55,841 bases of DNA from Rhodobacteraceae bacterium Alg231-04 (GCA_900143635.1 FREY01000005.1:244212-300052), one strand, 5' to 3'. Positions 7,463-16,061 are shown, counted from the first letter of the stretch. The notes: generated by a model not told the origin, from the letters alone. A program made the numbers and translations.

Positions 7463-8605
7463 TCAGGCCTTGGCGGCCCTGCGATAAGCATCCAGAACAA
7501 GACCGTGGAAGTGGTGGACCGCGTGTTCAGACATGCCGGAGCCTTCGGGATCATTTACAATCCGTCCTTGGGTAAAGGCGGGCGTGTTCATGCCCTTCTG
7601 AACGCTTTCCACGATGGCAATGTCTTCTTGCTGGAGAACTTCATCAAGGTAGCGGATCGAGTCCAGCTCGGCCTCGTTTGGTTCCTTGGTTTCCAGGAAG
7701 AAGTCATAGGTTTCCAGCGTGCGGTCGGGGCCTGCCGGGATGATGTTCAGGATGATCATCGACGACCGCCCCGGATAGCGCATGATGCAGGTGTTGGGCC
7801 ACAGCCACCACACAGCGTGGGTTTTCACCGTGGCATTGGATACGTCGTAGGCGCTGTTGGGCCCATTGCCGGCATCGGCCATATGGCTGGAATAAATGCC
7901 ATGGGTGGTCACCTTGTAGGTGTCCATGTCGACCAGATCACAGAAGTCTTTGTGGGCCGTCGGGCAGTGGTAACACTCAAGAAAATTGTCGACGACATTC
8001 TTCCAGTTTGACTTGATATCATAGGTCAGACGGTGCGCATGGGTCAGGGTGTCTATGTCCGGCGCCCAGTGTTTGATCTCGGTCTCCAGATCACCGCTGA
8101 CCTCTTTCAGCGAGGGCGCGTTGCCATCCAGATTGACATAGATAAAGCCGCAGAACTCCTCGACCTGAACCTTGTCCAGGCAGATGTCCTTGGCGTTGAA
8201 ATCATCTAGGTTTTCGGTAGCAGGTGCGCGGACGAGGTTGCCGTCCAGCTTGTAGACCCAGGCGTGATAGGGGCACATGATGCGGGTGGTATTGCCTTCG
8301 CCGCTCAACAGTTCGTGGGCCCGGTGTTTGCACACGTTGTAAAAAGCGCGCAGCTCCCCTTCGCGGTCGCGTACCACGGCGATCGGCTGACCGGCAATCT
8401 CAAGCGTGTAGTAGGAGCCCGGCTCGCGCAGTTTTTCAACGTGGCAGACCCATTGCCAAGTCTTGGCGATGACCTCCGACAGATCAACATTGTGCCAGGC
8501 CGGATCCACATAGGCCTCTTTGCGCAGCGAAAGGGAAGCTGACGCGTTGTCATCGTAGCCTGCGGCGATTTCCTGAAACTGTTTGGCAGAGGGCAGTTCC
8601 GTCAT
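7463..8605 (-). CDS. Rieske oxygenase alpha subunit, CntA/GbcA-like (quaternary amine)
   Basis: Ring-hydroxylating-type oxygenase acting on a quaternary amine. In 380 residues the Rieske centre is CKH at 92-94 and CPYH at 111-114. The mononuclear iron site lies in DNFLECYHCPTAH with His213 and His218 and a bridging Glu210. CntA carnitine oxygenase has the same Glu-Cys-Tyr-His spacing, where most Rieske enzymes use Asp as bridge. CntA cleaves carnitine to trimethylamine and malic semialdehyde; GbcA demethylates glycine betaine; Stc2 demethylates proline betaine. Sequence alone does not decide between them. No ferredoxin/flavin reductase partner (CntB/GbcB) is encoded in the window. The start is the ATG at 8605 with GAGG six bases ahead; a GTG four codons upstream overlaps that site. 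First enzyme of the operon, after the regulator gene. Confidence 0.85.
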   Translation of the reverse strand: MTELPSAKQFQEIAAGYDDNASASLSLRKEAYVDPAWHNVDLSEVIAKTWQWVCHVEKLREPGSYYTLEIAGQPIAVVRDREGELRAFYNVCKHRAHELLSGEGNTTRIMCPYHAWVYKLDGNLVRAPATENLDDFNAKDICLDKVQVEEFCGFIYVNLDGNAPSLKEVSGDLETEIKHWAPDIDTLTHAHRLTYDIKSNWKNVVDNFLECYHCPTAHKDFCDLVDMDTYKVTTHGIYSSHMADAGNGPNSAYDVSNATVKTHAVWWLWPNTCIMRYPGRSSMIILNIIPAGPDRTLETYDFFLETKEPNEAELDSIRYLDEVLQQEDIAIVESVQKGMNTPAFTQGRIVNDPEGSGMSEHAVHHFHGLVLDAYRRAAKA

Positions 8606-8728
8606 GGCGAACCTCACTTGGTAAAAGCTGTGACCGGCGGATGTGCCGCCGTGCTGCTACCCAAGATCGCGCTGAAATGGCGGCATTTCTTGCCATCATT
8701 GGACTGCGTTTAGTCCAAAAAAGACCAA

Positions 8729-9745
8729 TTAGCCTTTGTTGTCAGTTTTTCGATGCATCGGCCAAGCGCGAAATTCAAATGGTATACGGCCTTCGATTCT
8801 ATCTTTGATCGGTGGCAGCCCAAAGCGATCCTTGTAGGCGCGGCTGAAATGCACCTGACTGGAAAACCCGGAAGCAAATGCAATCTCTGCCATCGACAGT
8901 GAGGTCTGGGTTACCAGCCCGCGGGCCCGGTCCAACCGTATATCACGATAGTAGAGCGCCGGTGTCTTTTTCAGGTACCGGGCGAACAGCCGGTCGAGCT
9001 GTCGATGTGATACTTCGGCGGCCGTGCAGATTTCAGATATCGGCAGCGGGTCTTCCAAATGGTCCTCCATCGCCTTGATGGCGCGGCGGACGGGCATGGG
9101 TACAGTCTTGCCCAAGGGTTCGCTGTCTTGCGGGTTTTGCGGGGTGCCGCGCTCGCGCAGCGTGGGGTGAAAAATATAGCGTGCGGCGGCGTTTGCCAGC
9201 GCACTGCCATGGGTGCCCTGAATGATATGCAAGGCAAAATCGATCGCTGCAGCACCGCCGCAACAGCTGATCCGGTTGCCATCGAATACATAGAGGTTCT
9301 CGCTCAGCTCGGTGTCTGGATAGAGCTCCTGAAAGGCATCCATATGTTCGTAATGCACGGTTGCGCGGCGCCCTTTCAGCAACCCGGCCTGCGCCATGAC
9401 AAAGGCCCCGGTGTCGATGCCGCCAATCGTGGCATTTCGCCGTGCGGCCTGGCGCAGGGCTGCCTGAATGGCTGCGGTGCTGTAATCCTCGGGTGTCCAA
9501 CTGGCGGAGACCACAAGAAAATCAGCCTCAGACCGGCTTTCCTCCAGGGAGCGGGTCATGATGCTCACACCGTTGGACGACAGGCACTCGCCGCCCTGTT
9601 CCGATACGAACTCCCAGCGGAAATGAGTGATGCCCTCGAGGTAGTTTGCCGCCCTTAAAGGATCCACGAATCCCATGGTTGCTGACATATTGAAATTCGG
9701 GGTTACTATGATCCTGAACAGCAGAGGTTGGCGAACATTATTCAT
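8729..9745 (-). CDS. GlxA-type transcriptional regulator (DJ-1/PfpI + AraC HTH), divergent
   Basis: Cytoplasmic DNA-binding regulator of the family that includes CdhR and GbdR, which control carnitine and betaine catabolism in Pseudomonas. About 338 residues: an N-terminal DJ-1/PfpI-like domain (conserved GGIDTGAFVMAQAGLL and a CCGGAAAIDFAL strand), then a C-terminal AraC module with two HTHs (ISEICTAAEVSHRQLDRLF and MAEIAFASGFSSQVHFSRAYK). The start is the ATG at 9745 (MNNVRQPLLF); 27 extra residues in the longer frame read as untranslated leader. It is the first gene of the leftward unit and is divergent from the ABC transporter operon, so it probably regulates both. A second, different GlxA-type regulator closes the transporter operon. 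Confidence 0.88.
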   Translation of the reverse strand: MNNVRQPLLFRIIVTPNFNMSATMGFVDPLRAANYLEGITHFRWEFVSEQGGECLSSNGVSIMTRSLEESRSEADFLVVSASWTPEDYSTAAIQAALRQAARRNATIGGIDTGAFVMAQAGLLKGRRATVHYEHMDAFQELYPDTELSENLYVFDGNRISCCGGAAAIDFALHIIQGTHGSALANAAARYIFHPTLRERGTPQNPQDSEPLGKTVPMPVRRAIKAMEDHLEDPLPISEICTAAEVSHRQLDRLFARYLKKTPALYYRDIRLDRARGLVTQTSLSMAEIAFASGFSSQVHFSRAYKDRFGLPPIKDRIEGRIPFEFRAWPMHRKTDNKG

Positions 9746-9878
9746 TATGTGTCCATTTGGGGAAAACTGGTGGCCAAAATGTATAAAACATTCGACACAA
9801 CCCTGCAACAATTCTAAAACCAACAATCACAAACCCAAAAATTAACAAGCACAAACAAAAAACCACAGGGAGAAAAAC
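9746..9878. promoter_or_regulatory. divergent control region between regulator and ABC operon
   Basis: 133 bases separating the two divergent starts. A TATAAA lies at 9782-9787 inside ATGTATAAAACAT, a small inverted repeat (ATGT/ACAT) that could be a -10 box and/or binding site; no good -35 is evident. From about 9806 to 9866 the plus strand has almost no G, so the transporter mRNA leader should be nearly unstructured. AGGGAG at 9866-9871 is a strong ribosome binding site for the next gene. Confidence 0.4.
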
Positions 9879-10829
9879 ATGAAATCACTCGCACTTGGTG
9901 CCAGCCTTCTGGCCATCGCGAGCGCCGTCAACGCGGCTGAACTTGGCGCCGTGGATGAGCCGATCAAACTGGCCATCAATGAATGGACCGGCCAGCACGT
10001 TTCGACCTATATCGCGGGCGGAATGCTGGAAGCGGCTGGCTATAAAGTCGAATATGTGACCGCTGGCTACATGAACATGTACCAGGCCATGGCCGAGGGT
10101 GAAATCCACGGTGCGATGGAGATCTGGGAATCCAACGTGTCCGAACAATTCGGCCAGCTGGCCGCTGAAGGCAAAGTTGTTGAGCTTTCCGATCTGGGTC
10201 TGGAAGCGCGTGAAGGCATCGCCTATCCGGCGCATGTGGCCGACATCTGCCCCGGCCTGCCTGCCTGGGAAGCACTGAAGGATTGCGCCATGCAGTTCGC
10301 CACAGCGGAGACCATTCCGATGGGTCGCCTTGTGGACTACCCGGCTGATTGGGGCACACCCGGCGCAGACCGCGCAACGGCGCTGGAACTGCCGCTGAAA
10401 GCCGTGCCCGCAGGTTCGGAAGGGGCGCTGATCACCGAAATTCGTGCGTCCACCGAAAAGAAGAGCCCGCTTCTGATCACCTTCTGGCAGCCGCATTGGG
10501 CGATGTCTGCTTACGATTTGCAGTGGGTGGCACTGCCCGCAGGTGAAGCCGCCTGTTACGAGGATGCGTCCTGGGGCCCGAACCCCAATGCAACCAGCGA
10601 CTGCGACTTCCTGCCTGCGCGTATCTTCAAGGCCGGCTGGCCCGGTATCGAAGACAAATGGCCGGCCGCGTTTGAAATCCTGACCAACTACAAGCTCAGC
10701 ACCGAGGACCAGCAGCCGATGATGGGTGCGGTCGATGTGGATGGCAATCCGGTCGAGGAGGTCGTCGCCGAATGGATGGCCGCAAACGAAGCCGCCTGGA
10801 AACCCGTCGTCGACGCGGCAATCCAGTAA
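9879..10829 (+). CDS. ABC transporter substrate-binding protein, glycine betaine/carnitine type (OpuAC/ProX-like)
   Basis: Periplasmic ligand-binding protein for a quaternary amine. 316 residues with a Sec signal peptide (MKSLALGASLLAIASAVNA, cleavage near residue 19-20). The mature part starts AELGAVDEPIKLAINEWTG and contains many Trp/Tyr residues (NEWTG, EIWESN, TFWQPHW, DASWGP) of the kind that form the aromatic cage for trimethylammonium groups in the OpuAC family. Four cysteines occur in the mature chain, in IC..C-like pairs (DICPG, KDCA, AACYE, SDCD), possibly forming disulfides. It has a very good ribosome binding site and leads the rightward ABC operon, divergent from the catabolic genes, so the ligand is probably the compound those enzymes degrade. 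Confidence 0.9.
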   Translation: MKSLALGASLLAIASAVNAAELGAVDEPIKLAINEWTGQHVSTYIAGGMLEAAGYKVEYVTAGYMNMYQAMAEGEIHGAMEIWESNVSEQFGQLAAEGKVVELSDLGLEAREGIAYPAHVADICPGLPAWEALKDCAMQFATAETIPMGRLVDYPADWGTPGADRATALELPLKAVPAGSEGALITEIRASTEKKSPLLITFWQPHWAMSAYDLQWVALPAGEAACYEDASWGPNPNATSDCDFLPARIFKAGWPGIEDKWPAAFEILTNYKLSTEDQQPMMGAVDVDGNPVEEVVAEWMAANEAAWKPVVDAAIQ

Positions 10830-10836
10830 AGGCAAT

Positions 10837-11904
10837 ATGATGAACGATCGTTCCAGTGCACCCGCGGCCATCTCCTGCAAGGGCGTTTGGCAAGTCTTCG
10901 GACACAACCCCGAGCAGAAGTTGAAAGCAGCATTGGAGCGGTCGGGCGGCGATGCGGGCAGCGCCGCTGCGAACCTGCGCAAAGACGGGCTAATCCCCGC
11001 CGTGCAGGACGCGACATTCGAGGTCAAAGAGGGCGAGCTTTTCGTCATCATGGGCCTGTCCGGGTCGGGGAAATCCACCCTGATCCGGTCCATCTCGCAT
11101 CTGATCCAGGGCACCGCAGGCGAGATTGAGATCGACGGTGAAAACATTCTTGCAGCCAGCAAGAAACGGCTGATCGAACTGCGCCGCCATAAGCTGGGCA
11201 TGGTGTTCCAGCATTTTGGCCTTTTCCCGCATATGACAGTCGCGGAAAACGTCGCTTTCCCTCTGAAGATGCAAGGGAAAAACAAGAAACAGCGTCGCCA
11301 GCGTGCGTTGGAAGTGATCAAGCTGGTTGGGCTTGATGGCCGCGAAGGCGCCTTCCCGCGTGAACTGTCCGGCGGCCAGCGTCAGCGCGTCGGGATTGCC
11401 CGCTCTCTGGCGGTGAACCCCGACATCTGGTTCCTCGATGAACCCTTCTCGGCGCTGGACCCGCTGATCCGCCGTCAGCTGCAGGACGAGTTCCTGAACA
11501 TTCAGGCCACCCTCAAGAAATCCATCGTTTTCATCACCCATGACATCACCGAGGCGTTGAAGCTGGCCGACCGGATTGCGATCATGAAGGATGGTGAAAT
11601 CGTGCAAATCGGAACACCCGCAGAGATTGTTCTTCATCCGGTCAACGACTATGTCGCTGAATTCTCCAAAGACGTGGCCAAGGGCAAGCACGCGCGGGTG
11701 TCGATGGTGATGGACGGCGAAAACCCGGTGCCGGGCAATATGCCCGATGATCCGGGGCTGCGGACCAATATGACCATCGATACCGCACTGGCGAAATGTA
11801 TGGAGCTGTATGAACCAGTGCCGGTCTGGGACGGCGAGGGCAAGCAAGCAGGCTTTGTCCACCCGTCTGAACTGGCTGCTGCCCTTCAGGTGGAAGCCGA
11901 CTGA
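10837..11904 (+). CDS. ABC transporter ATP-binding protein, betaine/carnitine type (ProV/OpuAA-like)
   Basis: Energises uptake of the ligand bound by the preceding protein. The 355-residue chain has the ProV-type N-terminal extension (first ~55 residues, including FGHNPEQKLKAALE), Walker A GLSGSGKS (73-80), ABC signature LSGGQ (177-181), Walker B WFLDEP (198-203) and the H-loop in VFITHD. The C-terminal ~110 residues carry a short CBS-like remnant rather than two full CBS domains. The start is one of two adjacent ATGs at 10837 or 10840; the SD (AAAGG) is modest, 7 bases after the stop of the binding protein. The last base overlaps the start of the permease gene (TGATG). Confidence 0.92.
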   Translation: MMNDRSSAPAAISCKGVWQVFGHNPEQKLKAALERSGGDAGSAAANLRKDGLIPAVQDATFEVKEGELFVIMGLSGSGKSTLIRSISHLIQGTAGEIEIDGENILAASKKRLIELRRHKLGMVFQHFGLFPHMTVAENVAFPLKMQGKNKKQRRQRALEVIKLVGLDGREGAFPRELSGGQRQRVGIARSLAVNPDIWFLDEPFSALDPLIRRQLQDEFLNIQATLKKSIVFITHDITEALKLADRIAIMKDGEIVQIGTPAEIVLHPVNDYVAEFSKDVAKGKHARVSMVMDGENPVPGNMPDDPGLRTNMTIDTALAKCMELYEPVPVWDGEGKQAGFVHPSELAAALQVEAD

Positions 11905-13967
11905 TGCCACAAAACTCTGAGACAAAATCGCTCCCCTGGGGGCTCACTCCCGGTGCTTTTGCTGCATGGGCGGCGGCACTTCTGGGGTTGGCCTGCATTT
12001 TGCTGACGCCGGTCTTTCCCTGGCTGGTCAAATGGCCTGCTGCCCTGACCTTGCCGATGACCGACTGGATTGGGTCAGTGGTCGGCTGGTTCCTGTCCGT
12101 ATTGAAACCGGCGGCACGGCTGTTTTCGGCTGGGCTGGGCTATCCAATGCTCTGGGCCAATTGGCTGCTGACAGCCACGCCCTGGCCATTGGTCATCGGT
12201 GTGGTGACGGCCATTGGCTGGTATCTTGGCGGCTTGCGCATGGCGGCCCTTGGGCTGGGCGGGCTCAGCTTTGTTCTGGCGTCCGGCTACTGGATTGAGA
12301 GCATGAACACGCTGGCTCTGGTGGCTGTGTCTGTACCACTGGCGCTGATGGCGGGACTGTCCATTGGCATTCTGGCCTATGAATTTCCGAGGGTGAAAAA
12401 GCCAGTTCAGGGTTTGCTGGACGTGATGCAGACGGTGCCGACATTTGCCTATCTCACACCGCTGTTGTTCCTCTTTGGCTTTGGCCCGGTGGTGGGGCTG
12501 ATTGCCTCGGCCATCTACGCCGCACCGCCGATGGCGCGCAATGTGTTGCTGGGGCTGGAACGCGTCGAAGATGACATCAAGGATGCGGCCGTCATGTCCG
12601 GCGGCACACGGCGCCAACAGCTGTTCCTGATCGAGATCCCGGCCGCAGCCACCCAGATCATGGTGGGCGTCAACCAATGTCTGATGGCGGCGCTGTCGAT
12701 GGTGATCATCGCGGCGGTGATCGGCGGCTTCAACGATATCGGCTGGGAGGTTCTCTTGACCATGCGCAAAGCCCAGTTCGGACAAAGCTTCCTTGCCGGT
12801 CTGGTGATCGTGGTCTTTGCCATGGTGATCGACCGGATGAGTGGCGCATTGGCGATGGAGCGCCGCCGCTATGACCTGCGTGTCATTGGCCTTTTGATGG
12901 CGGTTGCGCTGCTGTTTACCCTGCTCATGGGCAGCAGCCTGCCCAACCCGTCAGACTATGCCGCCTTTGACCCGACAGCGGCTGTTGTCGACCGGGCGCT
13001 TGGTGATTTCACTGCTGAGTATGGCCTGGCGCTTGATCAGCTGAAAAACACCATCCTGTTCTATGTCATGCTGCCGCTGAGGATTGGGTTGGACAATGCA
13101 GTGCTGCCCTTCACCTGGGGGTTCATGTGGACCCCGGCGATGAGCATGATATTCCTTGCCGTTGCAGCCACAGGCGGCGTGGCCCTGTTCCTGACCGGTC
13201 GCCGGGTTGCCGGTGCGGTGCTTCTGTTGCTGGCGGTGACCGTTGAAACCGGCGTGGCAGAGCTGCCATGGGCCTTTGTCATTGGGGGAGCCGGCCTTGT
13301 GGGTTGGGTGAGCGGTGGGCGGAAATTGGCGCTGTTTGCGGCTTCTATGCTGGCCCTGATCCTTGTGTCGGGTCTTTGGGACCGCGCCCTGCTGTCGCTC
13401 TATCTGTCCGGTGTTTCGGTGCTGGCCTGTACAGCAGTCGGTGGCGCCACCGGGTTGCTGTGTGCCGTCAGCCCTGCAGCCTGGCGTGTGGTTCGGCCAA
13501 TCTGTGACATGCTGCAGACGATCCCGTTGTTTGTCTTCCTGATCCCGGTGCTGATGTTCTTCCAGATTGGCGAATTCTCAGCCTTCTTGGCGATCTGTGC
13601 CTATGCGGTTGTGCCGATGATCCGCTATACGCGCCACGGTCTGATCAACACGCCTGAAGAGATGCTGGAGGCGGCGGTGTCCTCTGGTGCGACCGGCTGG
13701 CAGATCATGCGGGAAGTGCGCGCGCCCTATGCGGTGCCGACCATTCTGTTGGGGCTGAACCAGACCATTCTCTATGCCTTCTCGATGCTGGTGATTGCTG
13801 CACTGATCGGCACCACCGGTTTGGGTCAGTCGATCTATCTGGCGCTTGGGAAGGGTGATGTCGGGCTTGGCCTTGGGGCAGGGGCGGCGATGGCGATTCT
13901 AGCGCTGGTTGCTGACCGGTTGGTGCAGGGCTTTGCCGAGGAAAAACGCCGGGCCTTAGGCCTGTGA
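11904..13967 (+). CDS. ABC transporter permease, two ProW-like domains fused in one chain
   Basis: Membrane-spanning part of the importer. At 687 residues it is about twice a normal ProW/OpuAB subunit and contains two BPD-type permease domains. The first spans roughly residues 130-330, with an EAA-like loop around EDDIKDAAVMSGGTRRQQLF. The second spans roughly 470-680, with EEMLEAAVSSGATGWQIMRE. Each is preceded by extra hydrophobic helices, so one polypeptide could supply the whole transmembrane dimer. Both halves keep the loop that contacts the ATPase. The gene overlaps both its neighbours (1 base upstream, 4 bases downstream), showing tight coupling. Confidence 0.9.
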   Translation: MPQNSETKSLPWGLTPGAFAAWAAALLGLACILLTPVFPWLVKWPAALTLPMTDWIGSVVGWFLSVLKPAARLFSAGLGYPMLWANWLLTATPWPLVIGVVTAIGWYLGGLRMAALGLGGLSFVLASGYWIESMNTLALVAVSVPLALMAGLSIGILAYEFPRVKKPVQGLLDVMQTVPTFAYLTPLLFLFGFGPVVGLIASAIYAAPPMARNVLLGLERVEDDIKDAAVMSGGTRRQQLFLIEIPAAATQIMVGVNQCLMAALSMVIIAAVIGGFNDIGWEVLLTMRKAQFGQSFLAGLVIVVFAMVIDRMSGALAMERRRYDLRVIGLLMAVALLFTLLMGSSLPNPSDYAAFDPTAAVVDRALGDFTAEYGLALDQLKNTILFYVMLPLRIGLDNAVLPFTWGFMWTPAMSMIFLAVAATGGVALFLTGRRVAGAVLLLLAVTVETGVAELPWAFVIGGAGLVGWVSGGRKLALFAASMLALILVSGLWDRALLSLYLSGVSVLACTAVGGATGLLCAVSPAAWRVVRPICDMLQTIPLFVFLIPVLMFFQIGEFSAFLAICAYAVVPMIRYTRHGLINTPEEMLEAAVSSGATGWQIMREVRAPYAVPTILLGLNQTILYAFSMLVIAALIGTTGLGQSIYLALGKGDVGLGLGAGAAMAILALVADRLVQGFAEEKRRALGL

Positions 13968-14968
13968 CACCGGGTGATTGGGTACCACAAGGCATCGCCT
14001 TTTGCGAGGTCGAGGGCCTGGCCAAGACAGAGGAGTATACCTTTGTCATTATGCCTGACCTTTCGATGAACGCCTTTTCCGCAGCGGTAGAGCCGCTGCG
14101 GATCGCAAACCAGCTTACCGGTAAGGAGCTGTTTCGCTGGCGGTTGGTTTCACAAGATGGCCAGGCGGTACACTGCTCCAACGGTGTGCCTTTAGGCGTG
14201 AGCGGCGGGCTCAACAGTATCAGCGACAGCAGCGTGCTGATGGTCTGCTCCGGGGTCCGGGCAGAGCAAACACAAGCGCAGAGTGTCTCCAGCCGGGTCC
14301 GAAAGCATTGGCGCGAAGGCGGTATCGTCGGTGGTATCTGTACGGGCGCCTATACCCTGGCCCATGCGGGTATTCTGAAAGGCGCGTCTTTTACGCTGCA
14401 CTGGGAAAACCTTCCGCCTTTCAGGGAGCTGTTCCCGGACCTGGAGCCGCAAGAACAGATCTATGTCATGGAGCGGCGCATCTGGACCTCGGCCGGGGGG
14501 GCGGCTGCTTCAGACATGATGATCCACCGGATTGCACAGCTCCATGGTGACAGTCTTGCCCGCCAGGTTGCCAATATGTGCCTGTTGCCGGTGCCGCGTT
14601 CGGCACAGGAACCGCAGAAGGCCTCGATCGCAGCGAGTGCCGGCGTCCGCCACTCTAAATTACTGGCGATATTGCGCTTTTTCGAAGAGAATCTAAGCGA
14701 GACATTCAATCTGGATGAGGTCGGCGATCAATTCGGTATTTCCCGCCGTCAGATGGAGCGCCTGTTCAACACCTATCTGTCGATCACGCCCAAGAAACAT
14801 CTGATGAACCTGCGCCTGCATCATGCGCGTGCAATGATGGCCGAAACGGACCTGCCTCCAAGCGAGATCGCTGCCGCCTGTGGTTTTGGATCGGTTTCAC
14901 ATTTTTCCAGACGTTTTCGCGGTGCGTTTGGTCAACCACCCAGCCGGTTTGCGCTTCGTTCAGGGTAA
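13964..14968 (+). CDS. GlxA-type transcriptional regulator (DJ-1/PfpI + AraC HTH), CdhR-like
   Basis: Second regulator of the island, 334 residues. It starts at GTG within GTGA, overlapping the permease stop by 4 bases. N-terminal DJ-1/PfpI-like domain (EYTFVIMPDLSMNAFSAAVE; GGICTGAYTLAHAGIL with the nucleophile-elbow Cys; SAGGAAASDMM). The C-terminal AraC domain has two HTHs (LDEVGDQFGISRRQMERLFN, SEIAAACGFGSVSHFSRRF). CdhR and GbdR share this layout and sense carnitine and betaine/dimethylglycine. Location as last gene of the transporter operon suggests autoregulation together with uptake. It is distinct in sequence from the regulator at 8729-9745, so the two may answer to different intermediates. 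Confidence 0.88.
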   Translation: MTPGDWVPQGIAFCEVEGLAKTEEYTFVIMPDLSMNAFSAAVEPLRIANQLTGKELFRWRLVSQDGQAVHCSNGVPLGVSGGLNSISDSSVLMVCSGVRAEQTQAQSVSSRVRKHWREGGIVGGICTGAYTLAHAGILKGASFTLHWENLPPFRELFPDLEPQEQIYVMERRIWTSAGGAAASDMMIHRIAQLHGDSLARQVANMCLLPVPRSAQEPQKASIAASAGVRHSKLLAILRFFEENLSETFNLDEVGDQFGISRRQMERLFNTYLSITPKKHLMNLRLHHARAMMAETDLPPSEIAAACGFGSVSHFSRRFRGAFGQPPSRFALRSG

Positions 14969-15120
14969 CGCCGTCGTCGCGGCGGCCAGCCACGAACCTT
15001 GCCCGACTCGCAAGAAAGGCGCAGACTGGGGGCTCAACCTTTATTGTGAGGGCGCCCTGGCCGCGCCCCGTCTCAGAGGGCCAAAGCGGCCGGGGGCCTT
15101 CCTGAAACACGGAGGACCCC

Positions 15121-15591
15121 ATGACTATTTCTGCGCGTCTCAAGCACCATCTTGATGCCGAGGGCATTCCTTATGACATGATCCGGCACCCCTATGCGCC
15201 GACCGCGGCGGAATGTGCCCAAGTGGCCCATGTGCCCGGTGAACATCTGGCAAAATCGGTGCTGATCCATATGGAGGAAGGGCCAATGCTGGCCGTCGTG
15301 CCCTCCAACTATCTTGTCGACCTTGGTCAGTTGCAGGCCATCGTGGATCGCCGCCTTGGTTTGGCGCCTGAGGCTGAGGTGACCGAGGTGTTCAATGATT
15401 GCGATCTTGGTGCCGCGCCCTGTATCGGCGAGGCTTTTGGCATTCAGACGGTGATCGATGACAGCCTGACCGGGCTGGACAAGGTCTGGTTCGAGGCCGG
15501 CGATCACAAGACGCTGGTCGAAATGAAGGGCCGTCATTTTGACTGGCTGATGCGGGACGCGCATCACGGGTCATTCTGTACCCTTCACTAA
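15121..15591 (+). CDS. YbaK/EbsC-type aminoacyl-tRNA deacylase
   Basis: Cytoplasmic editing-type domain that hydrolyses mischarged tRNA (Cys/Ala-tRNAPro class). 156 residues, the normal length of the stand-alone family. The N-terminal region (HLDAEGIPYDMIRHPYAPTAAECAQVAH) and the LAKSVLIHMEEG core with its conserved Lys are typical, as is the glycine-rich GAAPCIGEAFG near the end. A strong GGAGG lies 6 bases before the ATG. It stands alone between the regulator and a small secreted-protein gene. Which tRNA it edits cannot be told from the sequence. Confidence 0.85.
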   Translation: MTISARLKHHLDAEGIPYDMIRHPYAPTAAECAQVAHVPGEHLAKSVLIHMEEGPMLAVVPSNYLVDLGQLQAIVDRRLGLAPEAEVTEVFNDCDLGAAPCIGEAFGIQTVIDDSLTGLDKVWFEAGDHKTLVEMKGRHFDWLMRDAHHGSFCTLH

Positions 15592-15646
15592 GGTTTGCGG
15601 TGGTGGGGCCAGATGGCCCCGCTGCCCCGGTAAAGGGGGGTAAGTC

Positions 15647-16054
15647 ATGGATAGAAAAACAGTATTGGCCACCATGTTGGTGGGCGCAGCCCTGCCTGCA
15701 ACAGCGCAGACTGTCACGCTCAACTACGCCTGCGATCTGGGCGGAGCGCCTGCGCAGATGCTGATGGCTGTGGAGTATCAGGACGCTTTCAATCCGCTCC
15801 ACAACTTTCAGGGCAATATCAGCGGCATATTCCCGGCCGGTGTCACGATCTACACCGCCGGAGAGGTTGCAAGTTCCAACGCCCGCTACAGTTTTCGCGG
15901 TGAAAACGACTTTGCCGATTTCACCGATATGATAACGGGCGAGCGTTTCCGCGTTCAATGGGTGCTGGATGCCCAACGCAACGGTGTCTGGATGAAGGTG
16001 AACCCGTTCGGAGGCACCGTCACCTATTTCTGTGCTCTGCAGGGGGCCGGCTGA
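15647..16054 (+). CDS. small secreted protein of unknown function
   Basis: 135 residues. The first ~20 (MDRKTVLATMLVGAALPATA) form a Sec signal peptide; the mature part begins QTVTLNYACDLGG. The rest is beta-rich, with two cysteines (YACDL near the start and YFCALQ near the C-terminus) that could form one disulfide closing the domain. I do not recognise the family. A GGGG stretch 8-10 bases ahead of the ATG serves as ribosome binding site. It converges with the zinc-ribbon gene (8 bases between stops). Confidence 0.7.
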   Translation: MDRKTVLATMLVGAALPATAQTVTLNYACDLGGAPAQMLMAVEYQDAFNPLHNFQGNISGIFPAGVTIYTAGEVASSNARYSFRGENDFADFTDMITGERFRVQWVLDAQRNGVWMKVNPFGGTVTYFCALQGAG

Positions 16055-16061
16055 CGCCGCT

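Noticed and set aside
9885-11321. Long reverse-strand frame across the betaine ABC binding protein and ATPase genes
   Set aside because: Overlaps two clearly real genes on the other strand and its sequence matches nothing recognisable.
15605-15620. GGGGCC-AGAT-GGCCCC hairpin after the YbaK-type gene
   Set aside because: Short stem with no T-run; too weak to call a terminator.
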